Below the pieces are notes generated by a model. The model was not told the origin of the DNA. It was given only the letters and a program-made list of their open reading frames with translations, and did not search any database. Shown here in pieces: positions 27,408 through 35,923 of a DNA stretch of 64,000 nt. The translations under genes were made by a program, and so were the position numbers. Positions within the stretch are counted from its first letter, which is position 1, and the number at the start of each line of letters is the position of its first letter. The stretch covers positions 19,741-83,740 of the forward strand of contig JAMJQQ010000026.1 in NCBI GenBank assembly GCA_023554445.1. The letters run 5' to 3'. This DNA comes from Carthagonibacter metallireducens. Lineage in GTDB: Bacteria > Gemmatimonadota > Gemmatimonadetes > Palauibacterales > Palauibacteraceae.

Positions 27408-28148
27408 GTGAGCGCAACACGTGCTCTGGTAGCGAAGTCGGAGGTGGTGGACGGACTCGCAGCAGAATTCGGCGAGCGACTGAGATCGGTCGTCCTGTAC
27501 GGGTCGGTACCGCGCCAGGAGTCGATACTCGGCGTGAGCGACGTCAATCTGCTGGTCCTCCTCGACCGGGTGACGCTGGATGACCTGCGTCGGTTGTCGT
27601 CGATCGCCCGCCGGTGCGTGGACCTCGGGAGGGCGGCACCGATGCTGTTCGGCTGGGACGAGTTCCGGCAGTCGACCGATGCGTTCGCGATCGAGATGGC
27701 GGACCTGCAGGACGGACGCGAGATCGTCTACGGACAGGATCCCGTGGTCGATCTGGTCGTACCGCGAGAGGCACTGAGGCACCAGCTCGAGCACGAGATT
27801 CGGGCCCGGCATGCGCAGCTCCGGGAGGGACTGATGCTCGCGGCGCCGATTCCCGCTGCCGTCGGCGAGCTGCTCGAGCACGGGCTGCCGGCGTTCGTCT
27901 GCTATCTCCGGTCTATCCTGAGACTGGCCGGGCGCGAGGTTCCCTCCACGTCGGAGGACGTGATCCGGGCCGCCGCCAACCTCGTCGACGCCAGGCCAGA
28001 CGCATTCCTGGATGTCTGGGGGGCCCGCAGGGCCGGATTCGTGCCCGAGATCGACATTGAGGATCCGCTCGTCGAGGCGTACATCGAGCTGGTGGAGCGG
28101 AGTATAGTCTGGGTCGACCAGACCGGAATCGACGCAACGAAAGGATGA
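27408..28148 (+). CDS. Nucleotidyltransferase-fold protein with an altered metal motif
   Basis: 246 aa from GTG 27408, with AAGGAGG about 7 nt upstream. The N-terminus reads as a minimal nucleotidyltransferase domain: VVLYGSVPRQESILGVSDVNLLVLLDR. The usual DxD pair appears as DVN, so the second metal Asp is Asn. The middle (AIEMADLQDGREIVYGQDP) and a helical C-terminal half match antibiotic-adenylyltransferase-like layouts. It lies between the TPM and LemA genes, which suggests a membrane-associated regulatory role. Whether it is catalytic is doubtful. Confidence 0.7.
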   Translation: MSATRALVAKSEVVDGLAAEFGERLRSVVLYGSVPRQESILGVSDVNLLVLLDRVTLDDLRRLSSIARRCVDLGRAAPMLFGWDEFRQSTDAFAIEMADLQDGREIVYGQDPVVDLVVPREALRHQLEHEIRARHAQLREGLMLAAPIPAAVGELLEHGLPAFVCYLRSILRLAGREVPSTSEDVIRAAANLVDARPDAFLDVWGARRAGFVPEIDIEDPLVEAYIELVERSIVWVDQTGIDATKG

Positions 28149-28239
28149 GCGGGAAGCAGGAGCGAACGAGACGAGCGCCACCGCGTGTGCTCGCCAACAG
28201 CTATGGCCCCGGCGTGGGCCTGGAAGAAGGAGAATCTTG

Positions 28240-28857
28240 ATGAAACAGAGACACGCGGCAGGTCGCTTGCCACTGCTCGCCCTGGCGCTCAGCCTTCCAC
28301 TCGGGGCCTGCGGATACAACACGATCCAGGAACTCGACGAGGGAGTTGAAGAGTCGCGCGGAAACGTCGAAGCGGAGCTGATGCGCAGGAACGACCTGAT
28401 TCCCAACCTCGTAGCCACGGTGGATGAGGCGGCAGCCTTCGAAGAGAGAACTTTCACACAGGTCGCGGAAGCCCGGTCCGGACTGACCGAATCACGCGAG
28501 CGGCTGGAACAGGCCGTTCAGGGTGACGCGTCGCTCGAAGAATTGAGCGCCGCGAGTGCGAGTGTGGCCGACAACTTGAGGCTGTTTCTCAACGTGTCCG
28601 TGGAGGCGTATCCGACCCTTACGGCCAACCAGAGTTTCCGGGCGCTGCAGGACGAGTTGACCGAGACCGAGAATCGGATCGCCTTTTCGCGTCGGACCTA
28701 CAACGAAACGGTCAGGAATTACAACACCTTCATCCGCCAGTTTCCGCAGGCGATCACCGCCTGGGTGATTCGCGCCAGGCCTCACGAGACGTTTTCTGCT
28801 CCTGCATCTGCGATGGATGCGCCCGCGGTGGACTTCGGCGGAACGTCGGACGGGTGA
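28240..28857 (+). CDS. LemA family lipoprotein
   Basis: 205 aa. ATG 28240 is 7 nt after AAGGAG; an overlapping TTG at 28237 is less likely. The signal ends in lipobox LGAC, followed by the LemA core: YNTIQELDEGVEE, RRNDLIPNLVATV, then a long helical bundle with YPTLTANQSFRALQDELTETENRI and FIRQFP. LemA proteins are small helical envelope proteins found beside TPM proteins; their function is not settled. Here the lipobox anchors it to a membrane. Confidence 0.9.
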   Translation: MKQRHAAGRLPLLALALSLPLGACGYNTIQELDEGVEESRGNVEAELMRRNDLIPNLVATVDEAAAFEERTFTQVAEARSGLTESRERLEQAVQGDASLEELSAASASVADNLRLFLNVSVEAYPTLTANQSFRALQDELTETENRIAFSRRTYNETVRNYNTFIRQFPQAITAWVIRARPHETFSAPASAMDAPAVDFGGTSDG

Positions 28858-28868
28858 GGGCGGCTGGC

Positions 28869-30806
28869 ATGAACAGGGTGACACTTCGCGCGCTCGTCTG
28901 TCTGTCGCCGGTCGCGCTGGCCGGACTCTCTACGCACGGCCCCGCGGCGCTCCATGCCCAGCAGAGCGAAGCCGAGCAAAGGGTGGCGGAACTCGCCGGG
29001 CGCTACGAGAAATCGGAACACCGCGTGGAGATGCGGGATGGCACATCCCTTTACCTGGCGCTCTACGAGCCGCGCGAGCGACGCGCGGAAGAGCTTCCCA
29101 TCCTGCTCACGCGCACGCCCTACAGCTGCAATCCATACGGGCCGGAGCAGATGCCGCCGCGGATCGGGCCCAATCGCCTGCTCGAGGATGAGGGTTACAT
29201 CTTCGCCTGCCAGGACGTGCGCGGCCGCTTCCAGTCAGAAGGCACCTACGACAACATGCGGCCTCACGTGCCCGGTGAGCTGCCGATCGACGAGAGCTCC
29301 GATACCTGGGACACGATCGAGTGGCTGGTGCAGAACGTGCCGTCGAACAACGGCAGGGTGGGGATGTGGGGGATCTCGTATCCCGGCTTCTACGCGGCGG
29401 CAGCGCTGCCCGAAGCGCATCCCGCACTCGTCGCGTCGTCGCCCCAGGCGCCGATCGCCGATTTTTTCTTCGACGACTTCCACCATCACGGCGCCTACAC
29501 TCTCGCCTACTGGTTCATCACACCGGTCTTCGGCTACCAGCAGGACTCGCTGAACACCGGGAACTGGTTCCGATTTCCGACGCGCACCTCGCGGGACGGA
29601 TACAAGTTCTACATGGATCTCGGACCCCTCGAGAATTCCGACGCCGTTTACGACTCCACCAACTTCTTCTGGCAGCAGCTGGTCGAACATCCCAACTACG
29701 ACGAATTCTGGCAGGCACGGAACATCCTTCCGCACCTCCATGGGGTCGATCATGCGGTGCTCACGGTCGGCGGCTGGTACGATGCCGAAGATCTGTACGG
29801 TCCGCTCAACATTTATCGAACCCTGGAGCGCGAGAATCCGGACATCGCCTACAACGGCCTCGTCATGGGTCCCTGGGGACACGGGGACTGGGCCCGCACC
29901 CTGTCCCCACACGTGATTGGCGACATCGAGTACGGGGACGACATCTCGGGATGGTACCAGCGCGAAGTGGAAGCACCGTTCTTCCGCTACTGGTTGAACG
30001 GTGCCGGAGCCCCTCCCGAGTTCGACGCGCTGACTTTCGATACCGGAAGCAAGGAATGGCGGGCTTTCCCGGCCTGGCCGCCGGTCGAAGCAGACACCCG
30101 GACGCTCTATTTGCGGGACGATGAGGTCCTGTCGTGGCAGGCGCCGTCAGCCGGCGAGGGTGAATTCACCGAATACGTGAGCGATCCGAACGAGCCGGTT
30201 CCTTACACGGACGACATCCGGTTCGTGTTCACGCCGCGGCGATACATGAACGAGGACCAGCGCTTCGCCGAGCGGCGGCCGGACGTGATCGAGTTTCAGA
30301 CCGAACCGCTCGAAGAGGAGCTGACGCTCGGGGGAGATGTCCTCGTCCGGCTGCAAGTCTCTACGACCGGCACGGATTCCGACTGGATCGTCAAGCTCAT
30401 CGATGTCTATCCCGATGATACGCCCAACGGTGAGCACACACCGGAAGGCGTGGTGCTCGGGGGATATCAGCAGATGGTTCGCAGCGAGATCTTCCGCGGT
30501 CGATTCCGCGACAGCTACGAGTTCCCCGCGGCATTCGTCCCCGGGGAGCGCACCGCGGTCGAGTTCCCGCTTCAGGATCTGCTGCACACGTTCAAGCCCG
30601 GGCACCGGATCATGGTCCAGGTGCAGAGCAGCTGGTTTCCGCTGTTCGACCGGAACCCGCAGACCTTCGTGCCGAACATCTTCGAGGCAGAGGAGAAGCA
30701 CTTCGTGAAGGCGACGCAACGAGTGTGGCACACCCCCGCTGCGGCCAGCCGGCTCGAGGTCAAGGTGCTGCCCCCCGGGTCGGGTCTGAAGATGGGGAGC
30801 GACTAG
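28869..30806 (+). CDS. CocE/NonD family hydrolase (X-Pro dipeptidyl-peptidase S15-like), secreted
   Basis: 645 aa from ATG 28869 (GTG 28854 overlapping the LemA stop is the alternative). After a signal peptide ending LHAQ comes an alpha/beta-hydrolase with the catalytic Ser in GMWGISYPG, Asp in GGWYDAEDLYG and His in GPWGHGDW. A C-terminal jelly-roll domain follows (from about LYLRDDEVLSW), as in cocaine esterase and glutaryl-7-ACA acylase. It hydrolyses an ester, amide or Xaa-Pro peptide; the natural substrate cannot be told. Confidence 0.9.
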   Translation: MNRVTLRALVCLSPVALAGLSTHGPAALHAQQSEAEQRVAELAGRYEKSEHRVEMRDGTSLYLALYEPRERRAEELPILLTRTPYSCNPYGPEQMPPRIGPNRLLEDEGYIFACQDVRGRFQSEGTYDNMRPHVPGELPIDESSDTWDTIEWLVQNVPSNNGRVGMWGISYPGFYAAAALPEAHPALVASSPQAPIADFFFDDFHHHGAYTLAYWFITPVFGYQQDSLNTGNWFRFPTRTSRDGYKFYMDLGPLENSDAVYDSTNFFWQQLVEHPNYDEFWQARNILPHLHGVDHAVLTVGGWYDAEDLYGPLNIYRTLERENPDIAYNGLVMGPWGHGDWARTLSPHVIGDIEYGDDISGWYQREVEAPFFRYWLNGAGAPPEFDALTFDTGSKEWRAFPAWPPVEADTRTLYLRDDEVLSWQAPSAGEGEFTEYVSDPNEPVPYTDDIRFVFTPRRYMNEDQRFAERRPDVIEFQTEPLEEELTLGGDVLVRLQVSTTGTDSDWIVKLIDVYPDDTPNGEHTPEGVVLGGYQQMVRSEIFRGRFRDSYEFPAAFVPGERTAVEFPLQDLLHTFKPGHRIMVQVQSSWFPLFDRNPQTFVPNIFEAEEKHFVKATQRVWHTPAAASRLEVKVLPPGSGLKMGSD

Positions 30807-30825
30807 ACCTTCGGCAGGGGAAGGG

Positions 30826-31233
30826 TCAGGCAGGGGGCGGGCCGCCGGGTTCGGTCGGCATACCGGATCCGGGCCGTCGCACGTGTCGGATCCATACTCC
30901 GCTGTAGACGGCCAGATTGAACAGCAGCAGCAGGATGCCCAGCCAGATGTGCAGCCGATCCCAGTCGGCCGGATAGAGGATCGGGTCGAGGTAGCGCTCG
31001 AGGAAGCCTCCCTCGAATCCGGCCTCTCCGGCGCGGGCGCGGAGATTCCACTCCAGTGGGGTGAGCGGACAGATCCAGCCGACGAGCTCGATCCCGATCG
31101 CGTAGATCAGGACCGGAAGGTGAAGCCAGGCGAGGCGAGGCTTGAGGAGGACCATCAAGCCTCCGAGTGACGCGAATGCCGCGAATGCGAAGTGCGCGAG
31201 CATCACGAGGTCCGCCGCCAGCGACCAGCCCAC
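30826..31233 (-). CDS. DUF2784 membrane protein
   Basis: 135 aa from GTG 31233. The DUF2784 pattern is clear: LADLVMLAHFAFAAF, a short loop, RLAWLHLPVLIYAIGIELVGWICPLTPLEW, GFEGGFLERYLDPILYP, and a last hydrophobic helix. Three to four membrane segments. The function of the family is unknown. It converges with the CocE-type gene (19 nt apart) and is 46 nt downstream of the M14 gene. Confidence 0.88.
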   Translation of the reverse strand: MGWSLAADLVMLAHFAFAAFASLGGLMVLLKPRLAWLHLPVLIYAIGIELVGWICPLTPLEWNLRARAGEAGFEGGFLERYLDPILYPADWDRLHIWLGILLLLFNLAVYSGVWIRHVRRPGSGMPTEPGGPPPA

Positions 31234-31279
31234 GTCCCGACTCCTTCCTCGAGATCTTCCGGCTACGGACCCCCGCGCC

Positions 31280-33040
31280 TCAGGGGCTTCGCAGCGAGTG
31301 CTCGCCGCCCTTGGCGGACTCCACCGTCACGGTGAATGGGCCGCTTCCCCGAACCAGCCACTTCACCGCTACCGTGCCCATTCCGTCTATTCGCTCCACC
31401 TCAATGCGCTCGGGACGGTGCTCCTGCTCCTCGGCGATTCCCTGCAGAGGGTTTTCGATCCGGAAGCCTGCGATCACGCGTCCGCCCTCGATCCGAATCC
31501 GGTCCGGCGGGCTGATCCCGTGAACGACATCCTGCTCCGTGCGCGTGGGCGCGAGCTTCCGATTCGAGATCAGGGCGCGGACTTCACTCACGCCACTCCC
31601 GAGCGACCGCACCTCCACGGAGTCCACCCGCACCAGGGGCATCTGTCCGGCCTGATACAGTGTGAAAGCCATGTTCCGGTGCGCCTCTTCACGAAGGAGG
31701 AAGCCGGGTATGGCCCGCGTGTACTGTCGCTTGACTCCGCCCACCTCGATGCGGCCGTACTGGGGGTGATCCACCGGTGTCCAGGGCACGATCGCCTCCC
31801 CGAACAGCAGGTATCGATCGAATCGGTAATCCGCCCGATCCCAGCGCTCATTTTCGGGTGATTCGCGGAAGTAATTGAACGAGGTCCAGAGCTCGTTGCT
31901 GAAGGTGATGATCCCGCGGCCTGCGTAGAACCAGTCCAGTTCGTTTCCCCAGGTCGTGTAGAGGTCTTCCCAGATCGAGATATAACGGTAGCCGGGAAGG
32001 ATCATCTCTCCACGCTCGCCGATCTCGTCCATCACCCTCAGGTCGGCTGCCTGCACGCTGTCGGACTCTGTTCCCGGCCCGCGCAAGATCATGCCGCCGG
32101 TGTTGTGATAGGTCTGGGCGGCGGCGATGTTGGGGTGTGCCAGGACGAATTCCACCACGGCACGCGTCTCGGGCAGGGAGGTGGGAAAGGCATCGGAGCC
32201 GGACTGCACGTACGCGGGTGCCCACCGCCAGGGCCAGTTCCGGTTGGGATCGTAATAACCGCGACGATCCTCGTTGACTCTCCCGTCCCCATCGTTGTCG
32301 AATCCTTCATTCCCGAGGAGCTCCCACTCGCCAGGCTGGTCGGCGTGGGCCCGGACCATGATGCGAGGATCTTCCGGCGACGTGATCCAGCGCCCGTTCG
32401 AGCTGCGCCGGCGCATCATCGTGATGTGGCCGTCGCCGTCCAGGTCATCGAAATCGTCCTCGTCGAACAGTCCATCTCCGTCGTCGTCACGCGGGGCGAG
32501 GCCGCTGCGTGGACTGTGCGGCGTGTTCGGCTCGAGAAGGAAGTTGTCCCGACCATCCGGGTTGATCGAGGGAACGATGTAGAAGGTGCGATCCCTCAGC
32601 AGCTCGGCGATCCAATCGACGCGGTCGGCCATTTCGCAGAGGTACCAGGCCGTGTACAGGGCGATCTCGGATCCCTGGACTTCATTGGCGTGGATGTTCC
32701 CATCGATCCACATCGCAGGCTTGGCATCCGCCTCTCCAGCCTGGAAATCGGTGACTGTGAGCAACCACAGGTCGCGCCCTTCGACGCTACGTCCGATGGA
32801 AGAGAATCGGCACCTGTCGGGCCAGGCCTCTTCGAGGCGACGACCGATCTCTCCGAGTGTCTCGTGATCGAAATAGCGGTCCCAGGAGACGGCGACCTGC
32901 GGGTCGGGCGGCGCACCGAGACCGGCCATCGCGCCCGGAGGGGATTGCTGCGCCCATGCTGCCGTGGGAAGCAAAGCCAGGAGCGAAGCGCCGATGATGA
33001 AGTTCACGGCGGCGGCGGAGACATTCAGATGGCTGGTCAT
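31280..33040 (-). CDS. Secreted M14-family zinc carboxypeptidase with Asp-rich calcium-type insert
   Basis: 586 aa. A signal peptide ends AAWAQ. Zinc ligands are His and Glu in GNIHANEVQG and His in QTYHNTGG; the catalytic Glu is likely in FSNELW. An inserted stretch (RDDDGDGLFDEDDFDDLDGDG, in pieces) resembles thrombospondin type-3 or EF-hand calcium loops, with a second copy (DNDGDGRVNED) further on. The C-terminal third is a beta domain (EVRALISNRKLAPTRTEQDV). It should be an active exopeptidase. The start overlaps the stop of the paralogue upstream by 4 nt. Confidence 0.9.
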   Translation of the reverse strand: MTSHLNVSAAAVNFIIGASLLALLPTAAWAQQSPPGAMAGLGAPPDPQVAVSWDRYFDHETLGEIGRRLEEAWPDRCRFSSIGRSVEGRDLWLLTVTDFQAGEADAKPAMWIDGNIHANEVQGSEIALYTAWYLCEMADRVDWIAELLRDRTFYIVPSINPDGRDNFLLEPNTPHSPRSGLAPRDDDGDGLFDEDDFDDLDGDGHITMMRRRSSNGRWITSPEDPRIMVRAHADQPGEWELLGNEGFDNDGDGRVNEDRRGYYDPNRNWPWRWAPAYVQSGSDAFPTSLPETRAVVEFVLAHPNIAAAQTYHNTGGMILRGPGTESDSVQAADLRVMDEIGERGEMILPGYRYISIWEDLYTTWGNELDWFYAGRGIITFSNELWTSFNYFRESPENERWDRADYRFDRYLLFGEAIVPWTPVDHPQYGRIEVGGVKRQYTRAIPGFLLREEAHRNMAFTLYQAGQMPLVRVDSVEVRSLGSGVSEVRALISNRKLAPTRTEQDVVHGISPPDRIRIEGGRVIAGFRIENPLQGIAEEQEHRPERIEVERIDGMGTVAVKWLVRGSGPFTVTVESAKGGEHSLRSP

Positions 33041-34779
33041 CGCAGTTGGATCTCCTTCCGGTCACGCCCGGCCGAGGCCGACCCGGCGCTGACGGCAACG
33101 CGTCCGTTGCCCTTTCCGACCACGATCCACGTCAGCTCTTCCGCCGAACCGCTCCCGGGCAGTGCTTCCAGCAATCGAACCGCACGACCGCCGGCGAGCT
33201 CCTGCCCGTTCGTCTCCAGATCGACCCGGACGGATCGCGGTCGACCCAGCCTGTCGGCCAGCCGGGTGCGCGTCGGCAGATATCCGGTGTTGGCGATCCG
33301 GACCGAGACTCTCCATGTGTCATCGCCCAGCGATTCCGCTTTCGACTCCACGATCTCGATGCGGGGAAGGAGCATCGCGATATCGATCAGGAATTCGACT
33401 TCCTTGCGGACGATGGAGTCCCGGATCGCCGCTGGCGGTGTCCAGCCGGTGAGTGGCCTGAAGCCTCCGACTTCAACCCTTCGGTCTTCGAAGTCGGGGT
33501 GATCGACCGGCTCCCAGTCGAGAAAGTCTTCCGGTCGGTTGGCTCGAATCCAGCGGAGCCGTCGTCGCTCCGCTGCCACCGGATCCGAAGCCTCGCTGGT
33601 TCGTGAGTCGCCGGACCCGGACCGGGAGGCGGAGTCCGACGCCGCCTCTCGATCTTCCGGGATCGCGGTGGTGCTGTCGGGTCGCTCTGCGGCCGGCGGT
33701 GTCCAGACCGAAGAACCGAAGGCCCAGCGCCCCATCTGAAAATAGGCCCATGAGAGCGGGTCGCCGCCTTCGGGCCGGACCCCGAGGGTGTCGGACTCCG
33801 AGCGTCCCGTCCGCTCCCGATAACGTCGGGCGATCTCCGCATACCACGGTGCATCACCGGCGAGCGCGAATTTCAATGGTTCGCGGACTCGTTCGCCCTC
33901 CGAGCCGGGCTCGCCGGCCGGGTTCGATTTCCACGGCGAGAGAAGATTGTCTCTGGTCCCGAATACCACGACCATGCCGATCTCATCGCGGTCGGCCAGC
34001 AATTGAGCGACCGCACGGGCCTCCGGTGCCGAGAGGGGGTAATCGCCCGCCACCGATTCGAACCATGGATATCGGCGCGGGAAGTTGGCTCCGATGTCCA
34101 CGCCCCCCTTCGGATCCTCGTTGAATCGGCCGTCGCCGTCGTCGTCCCTGCCCTCGACCAGAAGCCGCCAGGAAGGGCTGTCTCCCCGGGCAGGATCAGC
34201 GATCCTCATCAGGCCGGGCTCGTCCTCGTCTTCCGTGTATTCTCCGGTCGCGTCCTCGATCCGCATCATCGTGATCCAGCCGTCGCCATTCAGGTCGTCG
34301 GGGCCATCCTCGTCCACGAGTCCATCGCGATCATCGTCGCGCGGCTGGTCGTTTCGGCGGGTCTCGTGAACCGGTCGCAGACGGGAGGAGCGTTCAGCGT
34401 CGGGGCTGAGCAGCGGAATGAAGTGAACGGTAACTCCGTCGAGCAGGGATGTGATCTCGGGGTCGCTCCCGTATCCGTCCGAGAGTCGCTCGATCGCGGC
34501 GAGAGCGACGTCGGTGCCTATGGCGTGCGCTGCCTGCTCGCCGGCCAGGACGAGAACCGCCGGTCGGCCGCCGCCGTCCCCGGGGCCGGCTACGGTGGCC
34601 AGGAGGAGATCTGCTCCCCCGGCCGAACGTCCAATGGAAGTGACATCGACACGGTCGGAGCGATTCAGCGCGCGCAACCGATCCGAGGGATCCTGAGCAG
34701 TCGCGTCCGCCGGGTCGGACGCCATGAAAGCGAACAGCGCCAGCGCAAAAAGAGTCCTGTCCAGAGTACGAATCGCCAT
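33037..34779 (-). CDS. M14 carboxypeptidase paralogue with lost zinc ligands (predicted pseudoenzyme)
   Basis: 580 aa from ATG 34779. It aligns by eye along its length with the downstream M14 enzyme: same signal peptide layout, SIGRSAGGADLLLATV, the same Asp-rich inserts (RDDDRDGLVDEDGPDDLNGDG and GRDDDGDGRFNED), and the same C-terminal domain with NTGYLPTRTRLAD. At the metal site, GNIHANEVQG is AGEQAAHAIG (His to Gln, Glu to His), and QTYHNTGG is VVFGTRDN (His to Gly). All three ligands are gone, so it is unlikely to be a zinc peptidase. A binding or regulatory role beside its active neighbour is plausible. Confidence 0.82.
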   Translation of the reverse strand: MAIRTLDRTLFALALFAFMASDPADATAQDPSDRLRALNRSDRVDVTSIGRSAGGADLLLATVAGPGDGGGRPAVLVLAGEQAAHAIGTDVALAAIERLSDGYGSDPEITSLLDGVTVHFIPLLSPDAERSSRLRPVHETRRNDQPRDDDRDGLVDEDGPDDLNGDGWITMMRIEDATGEYTEDEDEPGLMRIADPARGDSPSWRLLVEGRDDDGDGRFNEDPKGGVDIGANFPRRYPWFESVAGDYPLSAPEARAVAQLLADRDEIGMVVVFGTRDNLLSPWKSNPAGEPGSEGERVREPLKFALAGDAPWYAEIARRYRERTGRSESDTLGVRPEGGDPLSWAYFQMGRWAFGSSVWTPPAAERPDSTTAIPEDREAASDSASRSGSGDSRTSEASDPVAAERRRLRWIRANRPEDFLDWEPVDHPDFEDRRVEVGGFRPLTGWTPPAAIRDSIVRKEVEFLIDIAMLLPRIEIVESKAESLGDDTWRVSVRIANTGYLPTRTRLADRLGRPRSVRVDLETNGQELAGGRAVRLLEALPGSGSAEELTWIVVGKGNGRVAVSAGSASAGRDRKEIQLR

Positions 34780-34930
34780 CTGCCGAAACCTCACGAACCT
34801 GGAGCACGATGACCGGCGGCTTCCGAGTACGGAACGTCGTGCGGCACGCGGTACGCGGCAAGCGGTCCGGGTCCGCAAGGTGGACCCCTCCGGGCATGGG
34901 GCGGTATTCGTAGTCCGGGGGAGGAAATCC

Positions 34931-35923
34931 ATGAAAGCGATACGCATTCTGCGGCCCGGCGACCCGGACGTTCTGGAACTCGTCGAAGTCGACCCCGGGA
35001 GTCCCGGTCCGGGTGAGCTCGGCGTCTCGATCCACGCCACGGCGGTTAACCGGGCCGACCTACTTCAGCGGCGGGGTGGATACCCGGCACCGCCCGGTTG
35101 GCCGACAGACATCCCCGGCCTCGAGTTCGCCGGAATCGTCGAGGAGGTGGGCGAGGGCGTCGACGAATCGGTGGTCGGATCGTGGGTCATGGGTCTCCTG
35201 GGCGGTGGTGGCTACGCCGAACACGTGGTGACGGGAGCCTCCCAGGTCATTCGGATTCCCGCCGGCCTCCAGTTCATCGAAGCTGCCGCCCTGCCGGAGG
35301 CGTTCTTTACCGCATACGACGCTCTCGTCCTGCAGGGAGGGCTGAAGGAGGGGATGACGGTCCTGGTGCACGCTGCAGGGAGTGGCGTGGGAACGGCCGC
35401 TCTCCAGGTGGCGAAGACCTTTGGAGCCTCCCGGATCTTCGGAACCGCCTCAGCCGGTAAGCTCGCCGCGATCGCCGAGCGAGGACTGCCCCTTGATGTG
35501 CCGATCGATTACACGCGTCAGTCCTTCCGGGATGTCATCCGCCGGGAGACCGCCGGCCAGGGCGTGGATCTGGTCCTCGATCTGGTGGGTGCGACCTACT
35601 GGAGCGACAACGTCGCCAGTCTCGCGCCGCGAGGCACCCTCCTGCTCGTCGGACTGATGGGCGGAACGATGGCACAGATCAATCTCGGGGTCCTCATGCG
35701 TCGCCGATTGACGGTGATCGGGACCGTCCTGCGATCGCGCGAGCCCGAGGAAAAAGCTGCGCTCACGCAGAGGGTCGACATGGATCTGTCACCGCTCTTC
35801 GCGAGTGGCGAGCTGGAGTCGGTCGTCGATCGTGTCTTCCCGCTCGCTCGAGCGGCGGATGCCCACGCCTACGTGGAAGAGAACCGAAACCTCGGGAAAG
35901 TCATGCTTCGGGTCAGGTCCTGA
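34931..35923 (+). CDS. NAD(P)H:quinone oxidoreductase, zinc-free MDR family
   Basis: 330 aa. ATG 34931 follows GGGGAGGAAATCC. Medium-chain reductase fold without zinc ligands: NRADLLQRRGGYP, PGLEFAGIVEEVG, LPEAFFTAYDAL, then the Rossmann motif VHAAGSGVGTAALQVAK and DLVLDLVGATYW. This is the PIG3/quinone oxidoreductase branch (TIGR02824 type). It reduces quinones with NADPH. The stop lies within the 3' end of the opposing acyl-CoA dehydrogenase (11-nt tail overlap). Confidence 0.92.
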   Translation: MKAIRILRPGDPDVLELVEVDPGSPGPGELGVSIHATAVNRADLLQRRGGYPAPPGWPTDIPGLEFAGIVEEVGEGVDESVVGSWVMGLLGGGGYAEHVVTGASQVIRIPAGLQFIEAAALPEAFFTAYDALVLQGGLKEGMTVLVHAAGSGVGTAALQVAKTFGASRIFGTASAGKLAAIAERGLPLDVPIDYTRQSFRDVIRRETAGQGVDLVLDLVGATYWSDNVASLAPRGTLLLVGLMGGTMAQINLGVLMRRRLTVIGTVLRSREPEEKAALTQRVDMDLSPLFASGELESVVDRVFPLARAADAHAYVEENRNLGKVMLRVRS

